From: Hymenobacter sp. BRD128
Lineage (GTDB): Bacteria > Bacteroidota > Bacteroidia > Cytophagales > Hymenobacteraceae
Length of the DNA: 64,000 nucleotides
NCBI RefSeq assembly: GCF_013256625.1
Contig: NZ_CP053908.1
Coordinates: 682,001 to 746,000, forward strand
Direction of reading: 5' to 3'
Positions 35,771 through 45,470 of this stretch are shown here, piece after piece. The position numbers and the translations under genes are program-made. The number at the start of each line of letters is the position of its first letter. Position 1 is the first letter of the stretch. The notes beneath the pieces are model-generated. The model was given only the letters and a program-made list of their open reading frames with translations. It ran no database searches and had not been told where the DNA came from.

Positions 35771-36734
35771 CGGAGCGTTTTTTAGTGGCGGCTACCGACG
35801 TAGCAACCGGGGTTTTATCGTTGGTTAGCAAGGCGTTGAAATCGCCCTTCTGGTAGCGGTCGAGCAGGCGCTGGCCTTTCTCGCTCATCACGCCGTTCTG
35901 GATGTCCATCTCCTTCACGAACTCCTGCGAGTAGCGCATGGCCTGCTTGATTTGGCCGAGTTGTTGGGCCATATCCTGGGCCACGCGGTCGGTGGCGAGG
36001 TCGAAGAAGTACTTCTTGTCGGGGTCGCCGCGCAGGATGTTCATGGCGGCGCGCATGCCCGAGCTGGTGCGTTTCACGAGCTCATACTCGTCTTTCAGCA
36101 GGCCGACTTTGAACTTGCTGCCGTCAATCTGGCGTAGGGCGGCTTTGAGAATCTGGCGCATCACCACGCTCACGTTGGCTGTCGTCGTCGCCATCGGCTG
36201 CAGGCGCTGGTTGTAGTCCAGAATCTGGGCGGCGCGGCTGGCGTAGGCTTCGGCGGCGTCTTTCTCGCCCTGGCGGGTGGCCGAGTCGGCCAGGGCCAGG
36301 TATTCCTTCATCTGGGTGTCGTTGGCGGCGAGCTTGCGCTTCACCAACTCGTGGGCACCCTCGATGTGGCCGATTTCGCCTTCCATCTGGCGGGCTTCCT
36401 TCTCGGTGTTCGAGATATAATCCTCCATGATGCCGATGGGGTCGGTGTTTACGAAAATGCCCGCCGCCGTGCGCAGAATGCGCTGCCCGGCGTACCACAG
36501 CCCGGCCTGAATGCGCTTATTAGTCATCAGCAAAAAGAGCACGAACAGCGTCCCCAGCCCGATGCCCAGCTTCACGCTATTGAACACAATGTCAACGAGG
36601 TAGGGCACGATTTTGCCCCAGTAGTACACGCCGGCACCCACGGCACCGCCCAGCACCACCCAGCCGGCTACTTTTTCGGGCTGCTGCCACTTGGGCAGGG
36701 TGGAGTTGAGTTCGGGAGAAAGCAAGGTTTTCAT
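35742..36734 (-). CDS. PspA-like coiled-coil protein with two membrane segments
   Basis: A 330-residue protein. Two hydrophobic segments (about residues 24-43 and 50-70) precede a long helical region. The part from NTDPIGIMEDYISNTEKEAR (about residue 95) through MNILRGDPDKKYFFDLATDR to MSEKGQRLLDRYQKGDF has the length, charge pattern and positions of a PspA/Vipp1 (ESCRT-III-like) hairpin. PspA proteins stabilise stressed membranes; here the TM hairpin would fix it in the inner membrane. It is the second gene of the ABC operon. Confidence 0.65.
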   Translation of the reverse strand: MKTLLSPELNSTLPKWQQPEKVAGWVVLGGAVGAGVYYWGKIVPYLVDIVFNSVKLGIGLGTLFVLFLLMTNKRIQAGLWYAGQRILRTAAGIFVNTDPIGIMEDYISNTEKEARQMEGEIGHIEGAHELVKRKLAANDTQMKEYLALADSATRQGEKDAAEAYASRAAQILDYNQRLQPMATTTANVSVVMRQILKAALRQIDGSKFKVGLLKDEYELVKRTSSGMRAAMNILRGDPDKKYFFDLATDRVAQDMAQQLGQIKQAMRYSQEFVKEMDIQNGVMSEKGQRLLDRYQKGDFNALLTNDKTPVATSVAATKKRSDDAYSSLLD

Positions 36735-36754
36735 GTCTCAGAAAGGGTTGTTGG

Positions 36755-37417
36755 TTACTTGATTAAGAAGGACTTGGTAGCTTGCTGATGGGCTTGCAGC
36801 TCGGCCATGGCCGCCGCGTGGGCCAGCTCGTAGGAGGCTAGCGCGGCCTGAGTTTTGGTGCTTTCCTGCTGCAGCTGCTGCTGGGTGTCGCTGAGCTGTT
36901 GGCTCTTGTCGGTGAGCTGCTGGGTGAGGCTAGCCACGGCCTGCTGCAGCCGGGCCTCCTGCTCGCGGAGCTGGGCCAGCGCGCCGGGTGGGCCTTGTAG
37001 CGGCACGGCCTCGCCCATTTTCTCGCGGTGGCGGGCCTGCACCTTGGCCCGGTCGTCGGTCAGCTTCCGGGTCAGGTCGTCGGCCGAGGTGAGCAGGCTA
37101 GCCAGGTCGGTGCCGGTCACGGCCGCGAAGGCGTTGAAGGCCGTTTGGTAGAGCAGCGGGCCGCTGAGGCCGCTGGCCGCCAGGCTCTTCACCATCTTGG
37201 TGAAGGCGCCGAAGTCGCGGCCGTCGCCGGCCAGCAGCTGGGCAATGTGGTCGAGGTGGCGCTGCTCGGGCTGGCTCACGCCGGGCGGCAGGCTAGCCAG
37301 CGGCTGGGCCGGGGCTACCGGCACGGCGGGCGCCGGGGCCGCGCCGGCCGGGGCTTCGCCGTCGGGCTCGACGAAAAAGTCTTTGGCGGCTTTCGCCAGG
37401 TTATCCAGAATGGCCAT
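36755..37417 (-). CDS. Coiled-coil protein, first gene of the SBP-OmpA/ABC operon
   Basis: A 220-residue cytoplasmic protein without known family. After an Ala/Pro-rich segment (about 22-45) comes a helical domain (VSQPEQRHLDHIAQLLAGDG through FNAFAAVTGTDLASLL) and then a C-terminal coiled coil rich in Gln (about 140-215). It is 20 bp upstream of the PspA-like gene. Adaptor or scaffold function is a guess based on the coiled coil. Confidence 0.6.
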   Translation of the reverse strand: MAILDNLAKAAKDFFVEPDGEAPAGAAPAPAVPVAPAQPLASLPPGVSQPEQRHLDHIAQLLAGDGRDFGAFTKMVKSLAASGLSGPLLYQTAFNAFAAVTGTDLASLLTSADDLTRKLTDDRAKVQARHREKMGEAVPLQGPPGALAQLREQEARLQQAVASLTQQLTDKSQQLSDTQQQLQQESTKTQAALASYELAHAAAMAELQAHQQATKSFLIK

Positions 37418-38175
37418 GTCGGTAGGGGCTAGTAGGTGAGGGATGCCTACCTATTGCCAAGACCAGTGCCGATTCGGTGAAGGAGAAAAATTATTTTTGT
37501 AAACGCCTTATTATCAAAATTATAAACAAAAAATTACTGCTCAGTACCAAGCCGAATGAATTGATATTTTTTCAAAATGGAAAGCTGTTTTGCGAAAAGA
37601 AAAAACAAAGCGCCGCTGCTGGCTGGGCTGGCGGCGACCGCGATTACAAGCCTGGCTAGCTGGGGAGGCTGCGCTATTGACGCCTAGTGCGCTACTTCTG
37701 GCCGGACCGTAATTGGGTGAAAGTCAAGAAGCTACGGCACACGCACTGCACGGCTGCGCCTGCGCAACTGCGGCAGGAAGATGCAATAGCTGCCCTCTCC
37801 CACGAGCGGTATAGCTTGACAGGACTGGCGCTCGGCATCGGCCCAACTATGGCCATCACCCTAGTAATCGAAACGGCGACTTCTGTTCCGGCGGTGGCCG
37901 GCTTCCCAGCCGCTCTTGATTGGCGGTGGCAATTATTTACACCCCCAAAGGCCCTTATTGCAACGGTGGTTACCGCAGGATTTTGTTGCCTGTAATTAAA
38001 CAAAGTATTCACCTTTGTCAACAAATAAGTAACCTAGCCGCAATACTGGCTTTTTATCCGGCGGGCACCTTTGTAGCTCATTAACCCTAGCGCAACAAGC
38101 GCTGGCCGGCCAGTACCGGTTGTGACCAGCAGTCGAATAGCACTGGCTCGGGAATGACTCCTTACTGCTTTAAAC
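37418..38175. other. Intergenic region without a convincing gene
   Basis: 758 bp. An AT-rich stretch at 37480-37600 probably holds the promoter of the operon read leftward from 37417. A 102-codon open frame at 37687-37995 and an antisense one at 37692-38024 show neither recognisable sequence nor the codon bias of neighbours. The MFS gene promoter should lie near the right end. Confidence 0.5.
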
Positions 38176-39489
38176 ATGCTCGCTACCCAGCCCCGGACCA
38201 CCTTGCAACGCTGGCAACTGCGCACGGCGGCCAGCTTATTTGTGGGCTACAGCGCGTATTACCTGTGCCGCTCCAACCTGGCTGTGGTCGCTCCGCTGCT
38301 CATCCGCGAGTTTGGGAGCCGGGGCCTGAACAAGGAAGTGCTGGGGCAGATTGCCTCCGTGGGCGTGCTGTTTTACGCGGCGGGCAAGGTGGTTAACGGC
38401 GTACTGGGCGACTTTCTGGGGGGGAAGAAGGCTTTTCTGCTGGGCATGGTGGGGGCGGTGGCCGCCACCGTAGTCTTCGGCCTGGGCCAGGGGGCCGGGG
38501 TGTTTTTTGCCGCGTGGGCCGCCAACCGACTGGTGCAGTCGATGGGCTGGGCCGGGCTAGTGAAGACGACGGCCAACTGGTTTTCGTACCGCGCCTACGG
38601 TCGCATCATGGGGCTGCTGAGTTTGAGCTACCTGGTGGGCGATATTGCGGCCAAGCTGGTGCTGGGGCACCTGCTGGCGCTGGGCGTGGGCTGGCGGGGC
38701 TTATTTATGACGGCGGCGGCCCTGCTGGCCGGCGTAGCGCTGGCCAACTGGCTGAGCCTGCGCGGCAGTCCGGCCGAGGTAGGACTGCCGGTGCCGGCGG
38801 CCAGCCCGGTCAGCCTGTTTGCCAGCCCCGAGGCGGTGGCCGGCCCGCCTGCTTCGCTGGGCAGCCTGCTGCGGCCCTACTTCCGCAGCCCGGCTTTTTT
38901 ATTGATGCTGGTGCTCTCGTTTGGCCTCACGGCGCTGCGCGAGGCATTCAGCTTCTGGGTGCCCACCTACCTGGTGGAGGCCGCTCACCTGTCGGAGAGC
39001 GCCGCCTCGCAGTATAGTGCCCTCTACTCGGTATTCGGGATGGTATCCATTCTGGGGGCGGGCTACCTGTCCGATGCCTGGCTGCGGGGGCAGCGCGGGC
39101 CGCTCATTGTGGCCGCCTGCCTGGGACTGGTGCCCGTGCTGCTGGCCATGACCCGGCCCGCCACGGGTAGCCTGGGGCCTTTGCTGCTCATCTCGCTGGT
39201 GGGGCTGCTGCTGCTGGGGCCGTATTCTTTCCTGGCCGGGGCCATGTCGCTCGATTTTGGCGGGCAGCAGGGCGCCGCCACGGCCTCGGGCTTCGTCGAT
39301 GCCGTGGGCTACGTGGGGGGCACGGGCGCTCTGTGGCTTACCGGGGTGCTGGCCCAGCGCCAGGGGTGGGGCCACGCCTTTTGGGCGCTGGCCGGGCTAG
39401 CCGGGGCCACGGCCGGGGCAGCGCTGGTTTTTTACCGCACCCAGGAGCGCCGGCCGGCATTTGCGGCCGGGGTGCCGGCCGAGGAGTAA
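38176..39489 (+). CDS. MFS transporter of the organophosphate:phosphate antiporter type
   Basis: A 437-residue, 12-TM carrier of the OPA family (GlpT/UhpT/PgtP relatives). The N-terminal signature GYSAYYLCRSNLAVVAPLL and the loop NWFSYRAYGRIMGLLSLSY are diagnostic. Family members exchange phosphate for phosphorylated sugars or glycerol-3-phosphate. Standing first in a phosphonate-type gene set, it may take an organophosphonate or the released phosphoester across the inner membrane (inference). Confidence 0.85.
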   Translation: MLATQPRTTLQRWQLRTAASLFVGYSAYYLCRSNLAVVAPLLIREFGSRGLNKEVLGQIASVGVLFYAAGKVVNGVLGDFLGGKKAFLLGMVGAVAATVVFGLGQGAGVFFAAWAANRLVQSMGWAGLVKTTANWFSYRAYGRIMGLLSLSYLVGDIAAKLVLGHLLALGVGWRGLFMTAAALLAGVALANWLSLRGSPAEVGLPVPAASPVSLFASPEAVAGPPASLGSLLRPYFRSPAFLLMLVLSFGLTALREAFSFWVPTYLVEAAHLSESAASQYSALYSVFGMVSILGAGYLSDAWLRGQRGPLIVAACLGLVPVLLAMTRPATGSLGPLLLISLVGLLLLGPYSFLAGAMSLDFGGQQGAATASGFVDAVGYVGGTGALWLTGVLAQRQGWGHAFWALAGLAGATAGAALVFYRTQERRPAFAAGVPAEE

Positions 39490-39811
39490 GGCTAGTAGCG
39501 GGCTGTTTACTCATATGAAAAATTAGGTAGCGATTAGGTAACAATTTGATGAATCAGCGGGGCTTGCTGTGTGCCAGCCAGCCCGGAACTTTGTCAACAT
39601 AAAGTAGGACTATTTCCAAGCCCCTGGTTGGTTATCAGCCGTTCGTCTATCCTTCTTCGACCTCGCCCAGCGGCTGTTGCCCACGCCTGGGGATGTCCGC
39701 ACGCTGGCCAGCACTGCCCGAAGACAGGTTTTAGCACAATGCTAGCCCTTGCCACCTTTCATGGCGTGGCCAGCAGCTGGCTCGGCCTTGTCTTTTTTAA
39801 ATCCTTTGAAA
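39490..39811. other. Intergenic region, no gene seen
   Basis: 322 bp between the MFS gene and the HD-domain gene. No good open frame, hairpin or repeat was noticed. It probably contains the promoter for the HD-SusC-SusD set. Confidence 0.4.
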
Positions 39812-40405
39812 ATGGCATTATCAGTTAAAAACCAGCAGGCAGTTGTGGCGGAAATTTTCGCCCTCTACCAAAGCCGGGGCCACGCCGACTACATCGGCGA
39901 GCCGGTGTCGCAGCTGGAACATATGTGGCAGGCCGCCGCGCTGGCCGAAGCGGCGGGCGCCGACGACGAGGTAGTGCTGGCGGCCTTTTTTCACGACCTC
40001 GGCCACCTGTGCGCAGTAGATACCGAGCTGCCCTCGATGGATGGCTTCGGGGCTATCAATCATGAAAAACTGGGGGCTGAATACTTGCGGGAGCGGGGCT
40101 TTTCGGAGCGGGTGGCCCGGCTGGTTGAAAGCCACGTGCAGGCCAAGCGCTACCTCACCTATAAGTACCCCAGCTACCGGCAGCAACTCTCGGAAGCTAG
40201 CCAGGCCACGCTCATTTTTCAGGGCGGCGTGATGAGCGCGGCCGAAGCGGCAGCTTTTGAGCAGGACCCCGACAGCGACCAGATACTGCAGCTGCGGCAG
40301 TGGGACGAGCAGGCCAAGGAGGCGCAGCGGCCCGTGGGTAGCCTCACCCACCTAAAAGCGCTGGCCCTGCGGCACTTGCTGAGCCAGGAGCCGCTGCCTG
40401 CCTAG
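39812..40405 (+). CDS. PhnZ-like HD-domain oxygenase of phosphonate degradation
   Basis: A 197-residue HD-domain protein. The start ATG at 39812 precedes the family N-terminus. The residues shared with PhnZ and the phosphonate-operon HDIG family (TIGR03276) are plain: YIGEPVSQLEHMWQAA, the HD pair in FFHDLGHLC, INHEKLGAEYLRE, ESHVQAKRYLTYK and LSEASQATLIFQGG. PhnZ is a mixed-valent di-iron enzyme that splits the C-P bond of 1-hydroxy-2-aminoethylphosphonate. PhnY, which makes that substrate in the known pathway, is absent from this window. It is 44 bp upstream of susC. Confidence 0.88.
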   Translation: MALSVKNQQAVVAEIFALYQSRGHADYIGEPVSQLEHMWQAAALAEAAGADDEVVLAAFFHDLGHLCAVDTELPSMDGFGAINHEKLGAEYLRERGFSERVARLVESHVQAKRYLTYKYPSYRQQLSEASQATLIFQGGVMSAAEAAAFEQDPDSDQILQLRQWDEQAKEAQRPVGSLTHLKALALRHLLSQEPLPA

Positions 40406-40449
40406 CCCCGGCCTTTTAATCTTTCTCTCCTTCCCCTTCTTTTTAAATT

Positions 40450-43400
40450 ATGAAAAACAGTTACAAACAGTTGGCCGTGCTGGCACTGCTGGGGCTGGCG
40501 CCCCGGCTAAGCCTGGCCCAAAGTGCGCTGCTGGGTGGGGTGGTGACGGACGACGCCAAGCAGCCCCTGCCCGGCGTGACGGTGCTGGTAAAAGGCACCA
40601 CCCGAGGCACTACTACCGGCAGCGACGGCCGCTTTACCATCGAGGCCAAACCGGGCGAGGTACTCGAATTCCGCATGATTGGCTCGACCACGCAGGACGT
40701 GCCGGTGGGCGAGCAGCGCGCGCTGACGGTAGCCCTGCACACCGACCTCAAGTCGCTCGATGAAGTAGTCGTGACGGCCTTGGGCGTGAGCAAGGAAACC
40801 CGCAAAATCGGCTACGCGGTGCAGCAGGTAAACGGCGAGGACTTGGTGCGGGCCCGCGACCCCAACCCCATCACCGGCCTCGTGGGCAAGGTGGCGGGCC
40901 TCTCGGTCGGCCCCTCGGCCGAGCTGCTGCGCGCGCCTAACGTGTCGCTGCGCGGCAATACGGTGTCGCTCTACGTGGTCGACGGCTTTCCCATCGACAC
41001 CGATACCTGGAACATCAGCCCCGATGACATCGAAACCTATACCGTACTGAAGGGGCCGGCCGCCGCCGCCCTCTACGGCAACCGGGCGCAGTTCGGCGCC
41101 ATTCTCATCACCACCAAAAAGGGAAATAAGAACAAGAAGGGCTTCACGGTGGAGCTCAACAGCAGCAACGTGATTCAGTCGGGTTTTCTGGCATTTCCGC
41201 GCGTGCAGGACTCGTACGGGCCGGGCGAAAATACCTTCTACACCTTCGTGGATGGCAAGGGCGGCGCGCCCGGCGGCGTAGACGGTGACTACGACGTGTG
41301 GGGGCCGTACTTCAACGGCCAGCTCATTCCGCAGTACGACTCGCCGGTGGTGAACGGCGTGCGCCAGGGTACGCCCTGGGTGGCGCGCGGCGCCAACAAC
41401 CTCCAGCATTTCCTGCGCACGGGCTTCCAGACGAACAACAACGTCTCGCTCAGCGCCAACGGCGACAACTACACCACGCGCTTCTCGGTGTCGCAGCAGA
41501 AGCAGAACAGCTACATCCCGAACAACGGCGTCAACATCGTCAACTTCAACATGTACGGCTCGTTCAACCCGAGCCCGCGCTTTAAGATTGAGGCGAACCT
41601 GAACTTCAACCGCCAGTTCACGGACAACTTTCCGGACGTGGACTACGGGCCCAACAGCCTAATTTACAGCTCAGTGGTGTGGACCGGGGCCGACTGGGAC
41701 GTGAACGCGCCCGACATCCGGGGTATCTGGCAGCCGGGCAAGGTGGGTACGCAGTCGGTATTTGCCGAGTACCAGCGCTACCACAACCCCTGGCTGATGG
41801 TGGAGAAGTGGACCCGCGGCCACTACAAGAACGACACCTACGGCTACCTCACCGGCAACTTCAAGATTGACGAGCATCTGAATGCCACCCTGCGCACCCA
41901 AATCAGCACCTACAACCTGCTGCGTACTGAGAAAATGCCGTTCTCGGCGCACCCCTACGGCCGCGAGGGCAACCAGGGCGACTACCGCGAAGACCGCCGC
42001 AACCTGTTCGACAACAACGCGGAAGGCTTCCTGAACTTCAACTATGATATTGGAGCGCAGAAATTTCTGAACCTGAGCGGCCTAGTGGGCGGCAACGTGC
42101 GCAACTTCACCTACAACTCGAACTGGACCTCGACCGACTACCTGAACGTGCCGGAAGTGTACGCCTTCAGCAACTCGCAAAACCCGGTGCAGAGCACGAG
42201 CTTCAACTCGCAGATGCGGGTGCTGAGCGCCTACTACTCGCTCGATGCCTCGCTGGGCCGCTTCGCGACCCTTTCTACCACGGGCCGCATTGACCGCTCG
42301 TCGGCCTTCCAGACGCCGACCACTTACTACTACCCTAGCCTGTCGCTGGCCACGGTGGTATCTGATTACGTGACGCTACCGCGCGCTATTTCTTTCCTGA
42401 AGCTGCGCGGCTCGTACGCCAACATTCGCACCGACGCCACGTCGCCCACCATCGGGCCTGCACCGTTCAACTCCATCACCGCCTTCGGGGGCAGCACTTT
42501 GGCTAACAGCCCTGATTCGGACCCTCTATTTTATAATCCTCTCGGTTACGGTAATACCTACGCTTCTCCCTATAACGGACCTAGTTATTCGCTGCAATCA
42601 TTTTATTCTACAAGCAAGCCCTACAACAACCAGACGGCAGGCTATGGGACAAATAACTTGTTCGCAGCCAATTTAAAAACTAGTACTCGCGTCAATTATG
42701 AGGAAGGGCTCGACATCAAATTTCTGCAAAACCGGCTAGGCCTGAGTGCTACTGCTTTTCAGTACATTGATGGACCACAAATTCTACGCAATCCTCTATC
42801 AGCTGCCACAGGTTACACTATAGAGTATATTAATGCGCTGAAAACCAAGAAAACGGGCTACGAGCTGAGTCTCACGGGCACGCCGGTGCAGAATGCTAAC
42901 GGCTTCGGATGGGATATATTAGTGAATTGGTCAACGTTTAAGGAGATTTATAAAGAACTACCGCCTGACCAGGAGTTTTATCGGACTTTTTTCCGTGTAG
43001 GCGACCGCACCGATAAGTTCTACGGCACGGCCTTCGTGCGCAACGCCGCCGGGCAAATTGTCAACGACGCGGCCGGCAAGCCCCTCGCCAACCCCGTGCC
43101 GCAGTACCTGGGCAACCTCAACAACGACTACCAGTGGAGCATCTACAACAAGTTCCATTACAAGACCGTGAGCCTGGGCTTTCAGTTTGACGGTGCGGTG
43201 GGCGGCGTGACTACCGACTACATGTTCAACAAAACCATGCGCGGCGGCCGCAACGCCCTCACGGCCGAAGGGGCCCTGGGCGATGCCCGCTACAAGGACT
43301 GGCAGAACTACGGCGTGACCGGCTACAAAGGCTCCTATGTAGGTGAGGGGGTAGTAATCTCCAACGGCGGCAAGATTAACTACGACTCGCAGACGGGCGC

Positions 43401-43746
43401 CATTCTAAACCCGGAGGCCTTGCAGTACGCGCCCAACACGCAGGTGGCGTTCGTGCAGGACTATGCAAGTAAATACTACGGCATCCAGGAATCTAACCTG
43501 ATGAGTAAGACATATGCCAAGCTGCGCGAAGTCACCATCACTTACGACCTGCCCCGCACGCTGCTTGCCAACTCCTTTATTCAGCGGGTATCGGTATCGC
43601 TGATTGGGCGCAACCTGCTCTACTTCTACGGCGACAAGCGCTTCAAGGACGTGGACCTGGACCAGTACAACTCCGCCGTCAGCGTGACGGGCCTGCAGTC
43701 GCCCACCGTGCGCAGCTACGGCCTGAACCTGAACGCTACCTTCTAA
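40450..43746 (+). CDS. SusC/RagA-family TonB-dependent outer-membrane transporter
   Basis: A 1098-residue outer-membrane importer: signal peptide (to LSLAQ), carboxypeptidase-like domain (VTDDAKQPLPGVTVLVKGTT), plug domain with SLDEVVVTALG and the SusC-type NVSLRGNTVSLYVVDG, then a 22-strand barrel ending in the aromatic-rich NLNATF. It pairs with SusD 20 bp downstream. About nt 42500-43010 has clearly lower GC and different codon choice than the rest, suggesting a recombination patch in extracellular barrel loops. Context points to import of a phosphonate-bearing or phosphorylated ligand rather than a plain glycan. Confidence 0.95.
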   Translation: MKNSYKQLAVLALLGLAPRLSLAQSALLGGVVTDDAKQPLPGVTVLVKGTTRGTTTGSDGRFTIEAKPGEVLEFRMIGSTTQDVPVGEQRALTVALHTDLKSLDEVVVTALGVSKETRKIGYAVQQVNGEDLVRARDPNPITGLVGKVAGLSVGPSAELLRAPNVSLRGNTVSLYVVDGFPIDTDTWNISPDDIETYTVLKGPAAAALYGNRAQFGAILITTKKGNKNKKGFTVELNSSNVIQSGFLAFPRVQDSYGPGENTFYTFVDGKGGAPGGVDGDYDVWGPYFNGQLIPQYDSPVVNGVRQGTPWVARGANNLQHFLRTGFQTNNNVSLSANGDNYTTRFSVSQQKQNSYIPNNGVNIVNFNMYGSFNPSPRFKIEANLNFNRQFTDNFPDVDYGPNSLIYSSVVWTGADWDVNAPDIRGIWQPGKVGTQSVFAEYQRYHNPWLMVEKWTRGHYKNDTYGYLTGNFKIDEHLNATLRTQISTYNLLRTEKMPFSAHPYGREGNQGDYREDRRNLFDNNAEGFLNFNYDIGAQKFLNLSGLVGGNVRNFTYNSNWTSTDYLNVPEVYAFSNSQNPVQSTSFNSQMRVLSAYYSLDASLGRFATLSTTGRIDRSSAFQTPTTYYYPSLSLATVVSDYVTLPRAISFLKLRGSYANIRTDATSPTIGPAPFNSITAFGGSTLANSPDSDPLFYNPLGYGNTYASPYNGPSYSLQSFYSTSKPYNNQTAGYGTNNLFAANLKTSTRVNYEEGLDIKFLQNRLGLSATAFQYIDGPQILRNPLSAATGYTIEYINALKTKKTGYELSLTGTPVQNANGFGWDILVNWSTFKEIYKELPPDQEFYRTFFRVGDRTDKFYGTAFVRNAAGQIVNDAAGKPLANPVPQYLGNLNNDYQWSIYNKFHYKTVSLGFQFDGAVGGVTTDYMFNKTMRGGRNALTAEGALGDARYKDWQNYGVTGYKGSYVGEGVVISNGGKINYDSQTGAILNPEALQYAPNTQVAFVQDYASKYYGIQESNLMSKTYAKLREVTITYDLPRTLLANSFIQRVSVSLIGRNLLYFYGDKRFKDVDLDQYNSAVSVTGLQSPTVRSYGLNLNATF

Positions 43747-43766
43747 CCGCCCAGCCGCTTTTTAGC

Positions 43767-45350
43767 ATGAAAAATATCGTCAAAACCGGCGGGCTGCTCA
43801 TCGGGCTAGCCTTGGCCACCACCAGCTGCAATAAGACGCTCGACGAGTTGACCCTCAACGAGAACAAGCCCAATAATGTACCGGCCGCCCTGCTCTTCAC
43901 CGGCATTCTCAATGACGCCTACGAAGCGCCCAACGGCCAGTACGAGGCCTGGGACCAGTACTACCTCAACAACTACGACTACTACGGCAACAACCGCTAC
44001 GACTTTGGCAGCGGCACCGTGTACTACACCACCCTCAAAAATGTGGGCCTGATGGAGCAGCAGGCGCTGGCCGCCGGCTCGCCCGCCGTGAACCCTTACG
44101 AGGCGCTGGGCAACTTCTTCCGGGCCTACCTCTACACCCGCATGAGCCTGGAAATGGGCGACATTCCGCAGAGCCAGGCTTTGCAGGGGCTCGCTGCCCT
44201 CACGCCGGCCTACGACCCGCAGAAGGCGGTGTTTGTGCAGGCGTTCAAGTGGCTGGAAAGCGCCAACGCCGACCTGACGACCCTCATTGCCGGCGGCACC
44301 ACCACGCTTAGCGGCGATATCTACTTTGGCGGCGACCTGCGCAAGTGGCAAAAGGTGGTGAACACCCTGCGCGTGCGCCTGCTGCTGAATTTGAGCAAGA
44401 AAAACGGTGATGCGGACCTGAACATCGCCGGGCAGTTTGCCAGCATCGTGGGCAATCCCACCAAGTACCCGCTCATGACCAGCAGCGCCGACAACATGCA
44501 GTATACCTACGTGGCGGCCACCAACAACTTCTACCCCAACAACAGCCGCAACTTCGGCCAGGACGGCTCGCGCAAAAATATGTCGGCCACTTACGTGGGG
44601 CTGCTCACCAGCCTGCAGGACCCGCGCGTGTTTGCCACCAGTGAGCCGGCCCGCGACTTGGTTGATAACAAGAAGCAGAGCCCGACCGACTTCGCCTCCT
44701 TCGTGGGCGCCGACCCCGGCCTCGACCTGGGCGTAATGTACGTGAATGCCGGCCTGCAGCAGTATTCCTTTCTGAACCGCAAGCGCTACTTCTCGACCCT
44801 CACCGGCGAGCCCACCATTCAGATTGGCTACCCCGAGTTGGCCTTCAACATCGCCGAGGGCATCAACCGCGGCTGGCTAACGGGTGCCAGCGCCGAAACG
44901 TACTACACGGCCGGGATTCAGGCCTCGATGGCCTTCTACGGCCTGCCCACCAGCGGCACGTACACGGCGTATTTCTACCGCCCCGGCTCCACGGACGTGA
45001 CAGCCAGCTCGAACTACGACACCTACAACATCCCCGTAAATTACGCCACGTACTACGCGCAGCCCGGCGTGAAATATGCCGGCGGCAGCACCGGTCTGAC
45101 CCAGATTTTGCAGCAGAAATACTTGGCGTTGTTCCGCCACTCGGGCCTGGAGGCGTACTACAACTACCGCCGCACCGGCGTGCCGAACTTTACCACCGGC
45201 CCCGGCACCGGCAACGGTGGCCGCATCGCGCTGCGCTTCAAATACCCCACCTCGGAGCGCACGGCCAACACGGCCAACTACCAGGCCGCGCTGGCTAGCC
45301 AGTACGGCGGCAACGACGACATCAACGGCGTGATGTACGTGCTGAAATAA
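43767..45350 (+). CDS. SusD/RagB-family surface lipoprotein
   Basis: A 527-residue outer-membrane lipoprotein that forms the lid on SusC and captures the ligand. The signal peptide ends in a lipobox-like TTSCNKTLDEL (Cys about residue 20). The SusD-like helical region (YEALGNFFRAYLYTRMSLEM, GGDLRKWQKVVNTLRVRLLL) identifies the SusD/RagB-like superfamily group. Followed by a GC-rich hairpin. Confidence 0.93.
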   Translation: MKNIVKTGGLLIGLALATTSCNKTLDELTLNENKPNNVPAALLFTGILNDAYEAPNGQYEAWDQYYLNNYDYYGNNRYDFGSGTVYYTTLKNVGLMEQQALAAGSPAVNPYEALGNFFRAYLYTRMSLEMGDIPQSQALQGLAALTPAYDPQKAVFVQAFKWLESANADLTTLIAGGTTTLSGDIYFGGDLRKWQKVVNTLRVRLLLNLSKKNGDADLNIAGQFASIVGNPTKYPLMTSSADNMQYTYVAATNNFYPNNSRNFGQDGSRKNMSATYVGLLTSLQDPRVFATSEPARDLVDNKKQSPTDFASFVGADPGLDLGVMYVNAGLQQYSFLNRKRYFSTLTGEPTIQIGYPELAFNIAEGINRGWLTGASAETYYTAGIQASMAFYGLPTSGTYTAYFYRPGSTDVTASSNYDTYNIPVNYATYYAQPGVKYAGGSTGLTQILQQKYLALFRHSGLEAYYNYRRTGVPNFTTGPGTGNGGRIALRFKYPTSERTANTANYQAALASQYGGNDDINGVMYVLK

Positions 45351-45352
45351 GC

Positions 45353-45397
45353 CCTGGCCGGCCGGCGGCTAGGGGTGGCCAGCCGCCGCCGGCCAGG
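45353..45397 (+). terminator. GC-rich hairpin after susD
   Basis: Arms cctggccggccggcggct and agccgccgccggccagg pair with one bulge. There is no T-tract, so it could be a partial terminator or a 3' mRNA stabiliser before the next gene. Confidence 0.45.
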
Positions 45398-45470
45398 CAC
45401 TACTACACACTACTACTCTTTCACCCGGCCACCGCGTACTCCGTGGTGGCTGGTTTTTTTAGCCACGCTC

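Noticed and set aside
37687..37995. 102-codon open frame between the ABC operon and the MFS gene
   Set aside because: No recognisable family, no clear start signal, and the opposite strand is equally open; not called as a gene.
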